Shown here in pieces: positions 43,593-56,048 of a stretch of DNA of 64,000 bases; the stretch's first letter is position 1; every line of letters begins with the position of its first letter. The DNA is from Pyropia yezoensis (lineage: Eukaryota; Rhodophyta; Bangiophyceae; Bangiales; Bangiaceae), in the NCBI GenBank assembly GCA_009829735.1, contig CM020618.1, positions 23,111,346 through 23,175,345 on the forward strand, written 5' to 3'. The position numbers were made by a program, and so were the translations under genes. The notes under the pieces were generated by a model. That model made no database searches. It worked only from the letters and a program-made list of their open reading frames with translations, and was not told where the DNA came from.

Positions 43593-46500
43593 TCAGATGT
43601 CACCGACGGCTTTGCGCGATGTCCAAGGGTAGAAAGCGTTCACGAAGAATCGCGCACTCTTGTTCTCCTCACGGGAGATCTTTTGCTTGGACGGCATAAC
43701 CTCCATGCCGCAACGGTCTGCCAAGTCCTTCCAGTCACGAGCGACTTGCTCCTGCCGCAGTAGACGCTTGACGTCCACCACCTCCAGTGCAGGCCACAAA
43801 CTCTCTGCGGAATCAAAGTCCCACGCCAACCGCTGGCATCCGTGCGACGTCAACACGCAGCCCATCCGAGGGTCCACGACGCGCATACGCTTGACTACGA
43901 CGCAGTGGCGTCGAGCGCGGCCAACCAGGCGCAGCACGAGTCGCGCCTGACCCCAACGCACGTTTCCATCGTCGCCCTGATACCTCACGTGGTCAAACCA
44001 CGGCTCGTTGTTAAACGACATTGTGGCACGCAGGAACTGAACGCGCGGCGCCGCTCCGCACTCAAAGTGCGCATAGAACCTGAGTGTCTTGGCCACCGTA
44101 ACCGTCTCAGACACGTCAAGCTCCAGGTGGTCGGCAAGGGCCGACAGCCCAGCTAGGCGACAGAGACTCTCTAGCGGGACACGCACACCGCGGGTGCTCA
44201 GGTGAAGTACGCTCAGCGGGACCGCCAGGATGTCCTCCGCGTGCGAGTCCGTCACGGCGTTCCGCTGCTCAACGTGCTCCTCGTCCTCTGATTCGTCGTC
44301 GTCCTCACTGCCGCCGTCCGACATGCCGCGCAGCACCTCAGTCTGCGCCTGCTCCCCGCGCATCATTTGCAAGGCCAGCGTCGGTCCGCGCTTGTTCGAC
44401 CGCTGGTACATGCGTTTGCAAACCTTGTGTAGGGATTCATTGTGGCTGGTGTCACCCTCCCAAAGGTTGCCGCGCAGCTCCAACTCCGACCGCAGATGCC
44501 TCATCAACCGGTGCAGCTTTGAGGTGTGAACTGGTCCGAGGAGGACCTGAGCGCACCGGCCGAGGTTGTGCGCGGCATCCACCATCTCTGTCACATTACT
44601 TGCAGTAGTGTTGACCGTGTCGCCCTGATTGTCGCCCATGAAAAGCCCGCCGAGCTTGGCTGCCTGGCAGAACATGTCTTGCACCGCGTCCTGCACAGGG
44701 ATGTCACCGAACAGTGCCTCGTAGGCCGAGCCGGCTCCAATAGAGATACCGGCGTGGACAGGCTGATGGACCTCCTCGTCCTCATCAGGCCCCAAGACGT
44801 CGTGGTCGTCGCATTCAGCATCCTCGCCGCCAGCCTCAGCCACAGGAGGAGCACGCAAAGCAACTAGCCGCGCAGGGTCTGCCGGTCCGACGAGCCCAGC
44901 GACAATGTGGGGCCAATGGACAGAAAAGTGGCGCCAGCTGCGCCCCGTCATCGTCGCCTGCTTTTCCTTGGGAGGCACAAAGCAACTGAAAAGCAGGATA
45001 AGTCGTCAAGTGAGTGTCCGCGTGGTGGCCAAAGAAACACTCCGTCAGTGTCTGCTGGTGGCCGACGCTGGCGTCCCGGTCTAACTACACCTCTTAAAAA
45101 CCCCACCACGGATCGAGACCCTCGAACATACCCAGGCGCTACTGGCTTGACTCGGCACCACCGACCTATTTCAAAGGCACGGAGGTTGAGCACGTCCAGC
45201 GATCGCTGGACTGGTCCCATAACGGCGCCCTTCTCAGCAGTGCAGACGGCTTTAAGAAAAACCCCGGTATCCGCTGGGCCAAAGTACGCAGCACGTCCAG
45301 CTTCCATACGTGGAGCAAGTTAAATGAAACGATGTTGAAGTAGTTCATGTTCCCAGTGCTGAGCCCGTGCATTCTTCCGAGTGCTGGTGCAAAAGCCAAA
45401 GCACTGTGCAGCTTCCCGAGAGGCCCCCGAAGCGACACCCGCGGGTCCACGAGGCGCCTTTCGGCAGCCGCAAGCTGCGCCTCAAGAGTCTGAACGACGT
45501 CCCGCGGATCAGCGTCATCCGTGTCCGGCGCGCAGGAAGCTCCATTCCGAACACGGCAATGCGTGCAAGGAAATGTGCTCTTGCTTCCCATAACCGCGTA
45601 CATACTGCGCTCCTCCAAGTAGTCCACAACAACCGACCCGACGCGCGCCACGAGAAGAGCGGTACCAAGGTTGGGAATGTCAACCGGGATGCCCGTCTCA
45701 CTGGCGCGCGAGAAGCGACGGAGGACGACTGCCAGGCAACGCTGCAGCAGGTCATTCCGTTCGTCACTCACAGCAAGCACCGCCTTTGCGGTGCGACTCA
45801 CAGCCTTTGGGATGTGAGGGATGTAGCCGATGGTAACCCATCGGTTGCCCTCGTCCAGCACGCTGGGAAACTCTGCCCTGATCGGGTACACGTACGCCAC
45901 GCCGCTCCACGAGACAACCGCGGCGTCCGCGTGCAAGGATGCAAACAGCGGACGCGCTCGCTGGCCGTGAAGGGCCGTAATCGCCCCTGCCTCCGTGATG
46001 GACAGGTCCGAGTTGAGGGTCGACGAACGCCGACGAGATCCGTCGTCGGCCGGCGGTAAAGCCCCTCCCAATAAGTCCAGCTTCTTGGCCGACCGCACGG
46101 CATGGACGGCCACGCCTAACAGGTCCCTGTGGTAGAAAAAGTACTCTTTGCCGCCCGCCACAATGGGTACCTCCATCCAGTTCAGCCGGGCTACGATACG
46201 GTGCTGCTCCTGGCGGAGACCACCAACAAACGCACCCGGATTAGGGAACTCCTCGGTGAATGGGGCGCCGTCGTTGCCGCTCGTCGACGCCTCGACCTGA
46301 AGCAAAACGCCGCACAGGTCCGCTTGGTCGCTGCGTGACAGGCCGCACCCCCCCGCGCCGAGGGCGAACTTGAGAATCGACCGCATTGCTGGGCCGCGGA
46401 AGCGAGATGGACCGTCCCCCAACCCAGGACGGACAACGGGCTCACAAAGCGACGCCTCCGGAAGCGCCTCGTAGTAGCCACGGATACGGGCTGCCACGCT

Positions 46501-46968
46501 AGTAGCGAGTACGTGTCGCACAGCGCCCGCCGGAGGACGCGGCCCAGCAAGAGCGCCGCGAGCAACACCATTGCGACTTTGGCGGGTAACAAAGTCCATA
46601 GCCGACTCTTTCACAAAGGCGCTGGCCGCATTCATGACTGCCAATCCAGTGCCCTGAGACAGGCCACGAGCGGCCATGTTCACAGGTGCGACAGCCTGCT
46701 CACGATTGACCACCGTGCCCAGACCGCCGCCGTCCTCCACAGCACCGACTGCCACCTCCTCAATGGCAGCACACTCCTCCTCTGCCATCGTCCCTGGCGG
46801 CGTAGGCGCGCTACCAGAAGCAATGCCGGCCATCAGAATGATGCGGTCGCTGTGGACGGCATTCACGTGGCGCTGACGATGCAGAGAGGACGCGAAGCCG
46901 CGAGGACAAAAGCAGCACTTGTGGGAGATCTTGGAGATGGCAGCAGTTGAGGTCGGTGTGGGCGCCAT
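43593..46968 (-). CDS. Plavaka/KDZ-like DNA transposase
   Basis: Minus strand, start at 46968. An N-terminal C2H2 finger (CCFCPRGFASSLHRQRHVNAVH, about residues 18-40, trimmed here by family pattern) is followed by the transposase body: VVSWSGVAYVYPIRAEF, a stretch with IGYIPHIPKAV, then YAVMGSKSTFPCTHCRV and LHVWKLDVLRTLAQ. This order fits Plavaka-type transposases (CACTA relatives) and the wider KDZ group. A 146-bp intron (45131-44986, GTATGT...TTTTCAG) joins APG to CFVPPKEKQ. The last exon has HTSKLHRLMRHLRSELE and SHNESLHKVCKRMYQRSNKRG, as in Plavaka proteins, then an acidic run and a C-terminal domain. Near 45250 the frame changes without a convincing intron: either a very short intron or one small lesion. 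Confidence 0.6.
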
Positions 46969-49251
46969 CGCCGTAGTAGAGTACGCCGGCCAAGAAAGCG
47001 TTGAGCCTGCAACAAGCCAGCCAGCAGGAACGACAAGGAGCAGCGAGCCCCCGCCTGCACGGCAACAGGTGTCAACGACTCAACGGCGTCTCGGCCTCCC
47101 TCTTGAACACCAGCGAGGCGGCACCACTCGGTAGCGCCGGTGACACAGCACGCTACGCGCCCCCACACAGATCAAAGACGCCAGACCAGCGGTGGGGGGA
47201 ATCCCCTGCCGGACTTCCACGGCTGAAGCGGCCGCGATGACAGAGAACGCTCGCCACCGATGGTGAGATTGTCCGCAGTCTACCTCAGTAGAGCGGGCAC
47301 CGCTTAAAGCAGCTAGCACGTCGACCAGCGCCGCGTAACAACCACTGCAGGAACGCAAAAAGGGCCTCGGACAACGACACGGCAGGAGTGGCTGGCTTCC
47401 GGGTCGTGGTACCAGCCCTGCCCCTGGCGGTACAGGCAAACGCCAAAGGCCTACCAAAGCGCGCCAATCAGGCACTCGGGTGAGCCACACAACAATAATT
47501 GGACTGCGGGAGAATACCCGCAACGAGCAGGTCGCAAGCCACAGCCGCAGCCACTGCCATGCGGACGCTCGCACCGGGACAGTCTGGCCTATCGGCGGCC
47601 TCCCGCACGGCGGACATGGCGCATTCCCCTGATCGGGTGGTGATCGTCCACCTGGCTTCAATCCGAGTGCCATTCTTGCCCTGCTTGGCCACCTCGATGG
47701 GCCCACCCGGCGCCCCGCCGGTGGCGACCATGCGCGCGCGCTCAACAACGTGGCACACGGCCGTCAGGGGGAGAACAAGCAACACCCGGCAATTCTGAGG
47801 GAGCACCCCGGTCGTCCGCCCAGACGCCGCCGCCCCGGTGGCGACCATGTGCATGCGCTCGGCAACGTGGCGCACAGCCGTCAGGCGTGTAGTGCTTAAG
47901 ATGCGGCGATTCTGCAGGCGCACCCCAGGCGTCCGCTAACACACGCTCCACGAAGAGAGATCAGCCAGCCTCGACCTCGGTGGCACCACACCCAATGACG
48001 AGCAGCAACAGGGTAGGGCCATGGCGGCCGTCTTCAGTGCGCCAAGCGCTGGCTCGACAGACGCTGTCCGAGCGCCTGCGATGACGGAGGCATGGGTACC
48101 CCCCTCCGCGTCGCTGGCCACCAGTTCGCAGCTGCCCGCTAACATGGCGCGCCCGTGCCAGGCGCCCGAAGCAACGCCACTACAGCCACCCGCCTCCATC
48201 CAGGTAGCCACCATGCGCACCTACCAACCTCCGCGGCACATGCATCTCTTGCAGCACCAGTGCGCCCCTGCAGATAGTAGGAAGCGCCAAAGCGGCCACG
48301 AGGAAGGCTTCCTATGCGACCGCTGCCCCCACCCGCCTAGCGTGTGCGTGTGCAAGGCCGTTCGCACTCGCATCGATGGCGCGTTGCCCGCCAGCCCACC
48401 GCCGCGCCGACCACGAACCAGCTGCCCGCCGGCGCACCGTCATCCGCTGCCTGCAGGGTTGATTTGCAGGAGTGCGCGACACACCAGAAGGGAGACACGC
48501 ACCGACAACGCCACGCAGATGGCGCTCCACCAGGTCTGAGTCCACTCGGAGACCGCATCCCAAAGCGGGGGTCGCCTGCGAAGCGAACGTCCCTCGCCGC
48601 TCCTGGCGACGACGACAGCAGCGCAAACCCGTTCGTGGCTTACCAAGGAAAGCTTCAAAGTGAGCTCCGGTCAAAACTCACCAATATGAGGCTCGAGCCG
48701 TCCAATCGGGGAGCGCTGTGTGGCGAATTACGCTTCGTGAAGTGCGAAGGTACCAACAATAAAGTGGCACGTATTCGAAACATCATGACACGTCACTTGC
48801 TTTATCCCATGTGGGTGGACAGGCACCAGCCGCCAGCCGCGATCTCGCAAGGCACCCCGCGGGACAGCCCACGCCTGTGTGCCTCACCTGCCTGGGACCA
48901 AGCCGTTACTCAATGTAGCAGACGCCGCGGCGCCTGTGCCGTGTGCCGGATGCGGCTGCCCGTCATGTTGTCCACCTTCTCCTGTGACTTAGCGGCGCGC
49001 GGTCGGGTGCCAAGGAGCTCCTACGCGCTACCTGCGTGGATTGGTAAGGGCTGCATGTAGAGCATTGTCTGTGAGGCCCTTGTGATAGCTTCTTGTGTGG
49101 TGGCGTAGTGGGCGTCGTGGCACACGACCGAGTTCGTGGCGACTGAAGGTACCGTCTGTGGGGGGCCACACCGGTGAGGCCTACACCTGTTGCCGACAGG
49201 CTCGCCTGCCGTGGTCCCCTTACGGGTCAGCGGGCGATGCGCGTCCGATAG
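46969..49251. other. Region without a recognisable gene
   Basis: Contains a two-copy direct repeat (47708-47820 and 47826-47937) and degenerate GC-rich repeats that look similar, in inverted sense, to those at 42350-43400 on the other side of the transposase. The frame 48021-48539 has no recognisable domain. Confidence 0.35.
47708..47937. repeat. Two-copy direct repeat, unit about 115 bp
   Basis: Both units share the word GGTGGCGACCATG, then CGCTC.. ..AACGTGGC..AC and GCCGTCAGG, and both end near CACCCC and GTCCGC. A weaker third match is near 48200. Confidence 0.5.
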
Positions 49252-49258
49252 TATATAA
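49252..49258 (+). promoter_or_regulatory. TATA box for the gene at 49400
   Basis: TATATAA in GC-rich surroundings, 142 bp before the ATG, giving an expected start of transcription near 49280. Confidence 0.65.
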
Positions 49259-49399
49259 GAGAAGCCCTGACAGCCTCGCCCCGCCGTCACCGTTCCACCA
49301 TCGCAATTCTCTGTGGACGCCCTGCCCCCTGCCTGCTCCTGCACACGATTACCTTCCACTTGCCTCTGCGCTTCTTCTCTCATCTACCCTCTCCCCACG

Positions 49400-51231
49400 A
49401 TGGCGTCTGGCTACTACTTTACCCAGGAAGACCCGCGCCGCGCTACGCTGCCGCCGCCTACGCATCCGTCGGCGGGGTTTGTCCGTCAGGGCGCGACGGC
49501 CATCGCAAGCGGGGGTGTCTGGCCCATGCCTCACGGCGTCGTCCCCGGCCATCCTCTGTGGAGCGCTCAAGCGGCGGCGGCCGTTGCCGCAGCTTCTGCT
49601 GGCGGTCCCTATCCGCCGGGCCCACCATCTCCAGCTGTTCAGTCCCTTCCCCCTTGTGGGCCTCCCGGTACCACGTCAACAGGGCCATCTGCGGCGCCTG
49701 CCACGCGGACGCCCAAGGGCCGTCGCACGCGTGCCACAAACGCGCGCCCCCGGTCGGCGTCCCCGTCGCAGCCGGGAGCAGCGGGTCAAGCTCGCCCCGA
49801 TGTGGCGGCCGCGTCTGACGAGGACGAGGAGGAGCTCACCGTGGGCGACGTGCTCACCGCCGTCAAGCGCAGCTTCGCTACGGTTCGGGGCTCCCTCACC
49901 GAGCTGCGCGCTACAACGACCGATGTTGGACGCCAAGTGGCGTCGGGAATGACCAAGATTGACCGCCTGGCCGTTGCCGTCGAGCAGATCGCGGCAAGGC
50001 GCGCCGAGGACCGTGCTTTCCTGGTGCAACTGGAGAAGAAGCTGGACGACATCATTGAGCGCATGGCTACTGCCGGTGGGGGCGGGGAGACAAGCGAAGC
50101 CGCAGAGGACCCTTTCGCCTGGGTGGGCATTGTGCGGGTGCGTTTTTTGCTTCTACGGGAGGGTGCCACGGTGCATCATTGGAATGAGCGTGAGGAAAGA
50201 GCGCGGGGGCGAGCTACATGGTCCTCACTGGTGCAACCACTCACGCTCATCTGTGCCACTACTTCTGGGTCCTTCTTGTGCGAGAGTTGACTTTCTTGCT
50301 TCCTTTCTCACTCCCACGGGCTGCTGACTGCTGCACGCAGAAGGGCCTGCTGCTCAAGCTTAAGCAAGACTTTATCAACGCCGAGTCGGCTTGGGACGCC
50401 TGCAAACCAATGGAGGAGCACAACACCGCTCTTGTGACGCTAGTCGCCGACCACCTGCGCATCACCCGGGAGGAGGCCAACGCGAGGTTGATGACGCGGA
50501 TCCCGTCCTCGAGGCGCCGCAACAGCCGGGCGGCGGCAACTGTGGTCGCATACCGCTAACTCAGGCGGGCCGTCTCCCACTTTTACTAGAGCCTGGGGAA
50601 AGCGGCCGTCAAGGCATTCATTTGCAGCATCAACGACAGCACCGGAATGGGCCGACAGGTGTTGTTGAGCGGTAGCCGGACCCGGACAGTGCTCACCCTC
50701 ACCCGAGAGGAAGCTCTCCACCTCTTGACGGGCGACCGCTTCATCTCAGAGGCGTTTGGGAAGACGGCGCTACTGGCCGGGGCGTCGAACATGTTTGCTG
50801 CGGTGGCGGCGGGCCATCGTTTTGAGGAGCCCGTGTCGGGCAGCACAGACAAGACTGTTGTGTGCCTCCTAGCACACATGGCCCTCGTCGCGACCAAGGT
50901 GCGGGAGCATCTAAAGCTTCGTGCGTATGGTGGGACGGCGGCGCAGGCCACCGCTGCCGGGGTGAATGAGGGGCACCGGCAGCCCCGGATCCGAGAGCTG
51001 GCCATCCTCGACCGCGTTTTCTGGCGGTTGCCGTCTGCCAGCAACGGGCTGCGTCTCATCGACGCCGCGTCGCCCTTGCGTGCGTCAGCCGACCGTCCGC
51101 CTCAGCGCGCATCTGTTGCGGTGGCTGGTGATGCGGGTGGTGCGGGTGGGGCGGCCACAGCCGGCGAAGGTGAAGACGACGGCTACTCTGCCGAGGCCGC
51201 GGGCGACGGGCTGCTTGAGCAACTTGAATAG
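49400..51231 (+). CDS. Unidentified 526-aa protein with coiled coil, three exons
   Basis: Exons 49400-50137, 50341-50541 and 50590-51231. Intron 1 is 203 bp (GTGCGT...CACGCAG); intron 2 would be only 48 bp (GTGGTC...TTACTAG, with CTAAC inside) and its donor is weak, so that junction is less certain. The join is in phase throughout. Residues 1-140 are Pro/Ala/Gly-rich. An acidic run (SDEDEEELTVGD) precedes a helical region about 160-230 with heptad-like spacing (VKRSFATVRGSLTELRATTT, FLVQLEKKLDDIIERM). The middle and C-terminal parts are helical (LLLKLKQDFINAESAWDAC, LLTGDRFISEAFGKTALLAG). I do not recognise the family. A TATA box upstream and in-phase introns support a real gene. It may belong to the neighbouring transposon or to the host. 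Confidence 0.6.
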
Positions 51232-52872
51232 ACAGGGGCGGTGCTGGAGTGAATGGGCGACGCTGCCAGCGGGTGCACCTGTGTGCACGCGTATAGTGCG
51301 CCAGAGAAAGGAACTCTGAGGGCGTGTGGGACAAGGCGGGCTGCATGGGCTGGTGGACGAGCAGATGCCGATGAGCGGTCATGCTTCGTGGGTGAGAGTT
51401 GCCGAGTGATTTGTTTGTTCATGTTTGTAGGGACCGGTAGCGACGCGGCGTGGGCGTAGGGCGCGAGCGGGACACCTGACAGCGGCTCCTGCCCAGGGTG
51501 GAACCGCTACCCGCCCATCCGAAAAGAAACCATCCCATTCTTTCCACCCTGCATGCTGCTGCCCTGCCGTCCCCCTGCCGCCCCCCAGCCGCCCGCTGCG
51601 GTCCTGGCGTGGACCACGTTAAATCGCCTTCGATTAGGAGACGCATTAGAGCTCGTGCTCAGCGCAACTCCTCGTCAGCGGCACACGGGATCAAGGAGGA
51701 GTCTGCCGTGGTCTGCTGTCTGGTCTCGAGCTGGGCGAACTTGAATGTGACTAAAATCCGATAGTCCGCTGGCATTCCCGTGGCGAGCAGGGAACTGAAG
51801 GCAACCGAAAAACCGCTTCGTTCTGATTTGCATAACCTGTGACGATGGCGGCGGCAGGCGACGGCAGTGCGGGTGCAGCGGTACGCTCGCGGTCGCGTGG
51901 TCATCACTTCGGTAGCAGCAGTCCCGGCGGCCGCCCAAACGAGCCTGCCGGTCACTTTTCCAGACCATTCGCAGTCGTGCAGCTTCCAGTAGAGTGCTTT
52001 TCCAAAAAAGGGCCTCCCCGGCGCGCACCGCCGCAAACCGCAACCCTGGTCACAACCCGGAAAGAGCCCGCATGGGGCCATACAGGCCTGTCACGCGTGG
52101 AGAGGACTTTCGGTGAAGGTCACTGCTCTGCCCCGTTTTGCGGGTTGCGGCTGTCTTGCCAGAACCACGGGCGAAATCGGCGCCATCTGTGGCCCCCCAG
52201 GCACACGGAACCCAGGCTTGGCTGTGCTTGAGGTGGACCGGTGAAATGGAGGCCGCGCTTCCTCCCCGCTTTGCGAAACCACGACCAGCTTGGTTAACTT
52301 TCTGCCCTTCAGGCAGCCAGGGTTGTTAGTGAAGTGAAATTCCCATCCCGACCCGCCCGGTTCCCTGAAACGAGGCGAGTACAGTGCGTATTCGGTTATG
52401 TGCGGCTCGGTTATGTGACCCCTGTCACATAACTGAGCCGCACATCGCACGAGACGCGTCCTCAGCTCGACTCAATGTTCCGCGTCAAACATGGCCACAT
52501 ATTTCTCAGCATACAGTATTGGACTGACACAGCAGGACAGCTAAATATTGCTGTTTTCTCAACTTTGTCCGATCCGGTCAAAGTCAAGATCAAGAGACAT
52601 AATTGGTTTTTTCGCGCACAAACGCATATCCTTGGGTAAGTACGTGAAAATCGCCGCAGTTTTAGTTGGCAGTCACTCTCAAATCAATCGGGTCTGAAAA
52701 CAAACCATGTCAACGCATCCGGCAATAACGGCCGCGCCGACGAGGCTGGCACATCGCCGACCGACGTCACCACCGTCGTCGGCGGCTCGTCCCCGCGCAT
52801 GCCGCTGACCGCACCAGCATCTGCTATCTCGGGGTGCGCTGATCAGCTCGTGCCACCCCCGACTCTGGAGAT
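51232..52872. other. Region without a recognisable gene; long hairpin
   Basis: No domain seen in any frame. A near-perfect hairpin lies at 52399-52444, and the following 300 bp are relatively AT-rich. Confidence 0.4.
52399..52444. repeat. Near-perfect 21-bp hairpin
   Basis: Arms 52399-52419 and 52424-52444 with one mismatch and a 4-base loop CCCT. The word CGGTTATGTG also occurs just upstream (CGGTTATGTGCGG), so the left arm contains a partial direct repeat. May be a small foldback element or a structured RNA. Confidence 0.75.
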
Positions 52873-54141
52873 ATGGCGTCCGGCGACGCGGACATGGCGG
52901 GCGTTCCTGCTGGTGCTGCATCAGCAGGTATGATCCTCCCTGGTTACCGTGCTGCCGGGGTTTTGCCTGGTCGACGTGCTTGGTGTGGCTCTTTTCGGTT
53001 TGAGAAAGGATCGGGTGCGAGCGCCGTCTCACCATTTGTTTCGTTCTCCTCGTGTGCGCTTGTGGTTGATTGTTCATCGTGTGTGTGAATTTTTCTCTTC
53101 GCAGGTGCCGCCCGCGTCCGGCTTTGCGGAGTCTGTCGGCTGCCAGGTCACGATCTGCGGCGCTGCCCGATCGTGACGAGCCCGGACATTTTTTGCGGCT
53201 GCAACGAGCGCACCTGCGGCAAGTGCACGGCGGCGTGCGGCGTCTGCGACGAGACAGGGCACGCGGCTGACACACTGAAGGAGAAGGTGCGCGCCGGCAT
53301 CGTGCCCAAGTGGGCATGCCCAAAGCACGAGCTGGAGGCCATGCAGACGAGGCTCGCTGTCGATCTCGGGCAGCTCTCCCCGACGCAGTGGACGCAGAAG
53401 GAGGCCACGCGCGGCCACAAGCGCCGGCTTGCTGCCCTCGTCCCGTCCGACGGGGCGCGCTTTCGTGCTCATCTGGACCAATCTGAAGTGGTTGATTTGA
53501 CTGGTTTGGGTGGGGCAGCGGCTTCCCCGGCGGTTCGCCTTGCCACTGCCGTTGCCACTGCCCTACAGGACGAGGGCGTGTCGCGGCCGGCGGCGCGCAC
53601 CCTGGGGGCGTTTGCCGCCGACTCGGCGGGGCGCGCCGCTGGCGGCACCTCCCAGGCAGCCGCGGGTCCATTGGGGACGGTGGACCTGGCCGCCCGCAGA
53701 TCAAGCGTCGTTGCTGCTCTTGATGAACAGCTCAAAAGGCAGCCGCAGTACTCCGCCGCGACGAGGGGCGCGATGAAGAGGCGTCAGATGGAAATGGGCT
53801 TGAACGGGGGGGAGGGGGGGGGGCTCGACGAGGCGTTGGGGCTGGCCAGTCCGTTCTTTTCCGTGAAGGGGAAGGAGCTGAAGCGCGCGGCGGTGCGATA
53901 CGTCGGCCTTCCGGACGGATCTGGCGATGCCAGCAAGGTGAAGGAAGCTCTTAGGGCGTTCATTGGGCCGAGAAAAATGAACACGGGAGCGTCCGTCACG
54001 AACAGGACGCTCACCTGCGAGTTTGTCTGCGACGAGTTGATGACCTGCGCGGCTAACGCGGGCTTGCAAGTTTTTGCTGTGCTGGCCTCACTGCGCCAAT
54101 TTGTCGTCGAGATGAGGGCTGGCGACGAGGCCATGAGCTAG
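52873..54141 (+). CDS. Unidentified 363-aa zinc-knuckle protein, two exons
   Basis: Exon 1 52873-52927 and exon 2 53105-54141; the 177-bp intron (GTATGA...TCTCTTCGCAG) has a clear pyrimidine tract and the join is in phase. The first exon gives MASGDADMAGVPAGAASA. Right after the junction comes a CCHC knuckle, CGVCRLPGHDLRRC (C-x2-C-x4-H-x4-C), and then a Cys-rich segment (FCGCNERTCGKCTAACGVC, ending DETGH) that probably binds a second zinc. The rest is Ala-rich and helical, with a basic stretch (RGAMKRRQMEMG) and a compact C-terminal part (LTCEFVCDELMTCAANAG). Knuckles of this type are common in transposon accessory proteins and in RNA-binding proteins. Function not assigned. Confidence 0.6.
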
Positions 54142-54888
54142 TTTTTCAAGGAGCTTGCCGCCCCGGAGCAGCGGTCGCCCGTGGTGGCGGGGCAACCGTC
54201 TGGCGAGTAAACGTAGCCCTTTCGCCGAGCTGGGACGATTTCCCCACGACGCCGTCCCACCGCCATTCTTGTGCGCGACGGTGCGGTAATGCTCTGCCTC
54301 TGCGGGGGGGTGGTGGTGCTCGTGGTCGTGGGGGGCGCCGACGGCATTTTTCTTTTAGCCGCCGCCACCACCACCACCACGCCGCCGCGGCGGTGTGGGC
54401 GTCGGCGGTGGCGGCGGCGGCGGCGGCGGCGACCGCCTTCGCCACCGCCTCCATGTCGACCGTCACGAGCGCGTCGGGCGGCTCCCATCCCGGCAGCTCC
54501 AGCGGCGGCGGCGGCGGCGGCGGCTCCGCGCGCACCAGCGGCGGCGGCGGCGACGGCGGCCGCGCCGCGGCCGCTGCTGCCGCCGCCCGCGCCGCGGCCG
54601 CCGCCGCGGCCGCCGCGTCCACCGCCACAGCCGCCTCCGCCGCCGCAATCGCCGGCAACGCCGCCGCCGGCGCGCGGCCCCCCCGCCGCCGCCGTCGTCG
54701 CGCCGGCGGCAGCAACAGCGAGCCGCGCGGAGGTCGCCGTCTCGGGCGCCACCGCCGCCGCCGACGCGGCGGAGCGGCCGTGCGCGGCGCAGGCGGCTGC
54801 GACCGCGTCGCGGGCGGCGGCGGCGCAGCCGGTGGCCGCCACGTAGGCGGCCCGCACCCCGGCGACGGCGGCGGTGTGGGTGGCGGAC

Positions 54889-54925
<37 letters not shown>

Positions 54926-55799
54926 GTCTGCGAGGGAGGCCGGCAGAGTCACCGCGGCACCGCCCCCCCCCCTTCGTCCTTGGCCGGCCCCCCCCCCCCC
55001 CCGGCAGCCCCAGCGCTGCCGCGTCTGCCCACAGCCCGTCCTCCTGGATGACCCGCGGCGCCCCCCCCCCCCCATTCCCCCACCTGCCGGCACGCGTCGC
55101 GGGCGACTGTCGCGGCGAAACCGCCGCCGCCCGCAAAGACCGCCTCGCGCGTTGCGTCCCGCCCGCGGCGGGCGGCGAGCCAGGCGCAGAGGGCGGCGGC
55201 GCCGTGCAGCGCCGCGACGGTGGCGGCCTCGGCGGCGGCGGCGGCCTCTGCGGGGGTGTTGGCTACCCAGGGTGGGGGAGTGGGGGGGGGCGGGGGGGGG
55301 GGCGCCGCCGCCGCCGCCGTCGTCGTCGTTGTCGCCGCCGCCGTCGTCGTTGCCGCCCGCGTGGCCGCCCCGCCACCGGAGGCCGCGCCGCTCCCGCCGC
55401 CGCGGCGACGGGCGACAAGCGGGACCGCCGCGGCAGCGCGGTGCGGGCGCGCTTGCCGCCGCCGCCCACCTCCGTGGCGGCGGCGGCAACGGCCGGGCGC
55501 TTGCGCCCCCCCCCCCGGCCGCCGCCGCCGCCGGCCGCCGCGGCGGCGGCGGCAGGCCATCGAGCGACGGGGCGCCCCCCCCCCCCCCAACCCCCTTCCC
55601 CCACCACCTCCCCCGCTGGCGCCGCCCTCCCCCCCCCCGCAAGCCAAGGCAGCCGACGCCGCGGCAACAGCTTGTCCGCGACCGGGTCGTACGCACGGGT
55701 GACGACATAGAGCAGCGACAGCAGGAGCGCCGCGGCTGCGAGGCGCCACGCCGCAGGGCGGGCGGACGGCGCCGCCCGCGCCGCCCGCGCCGCCCCTGC

Positions 55800-56017
55800 C
55801 GTTGCCGCCGCGGCCGGCGGTAGCCGCGGCGGCGGCGGCGGCCCCCAGCCCCTTCGCCGCGGCGGCACCCGCCCCGCAGCCACCGCCGCCACCGCCGCCA
55901 CCGTCGACGGTGGCGCCGCGGCGGTGGGCGGCGGCGGCGGCGCGGACCCTCCGCCCCCCCCCCCAAACGCCGCCCCCGCCGCCGCCGCCGCGCCGACGCC
56001 GCCCCTGCCGCCGTTGC

Positions 56018-56048
<31 letters not shown>

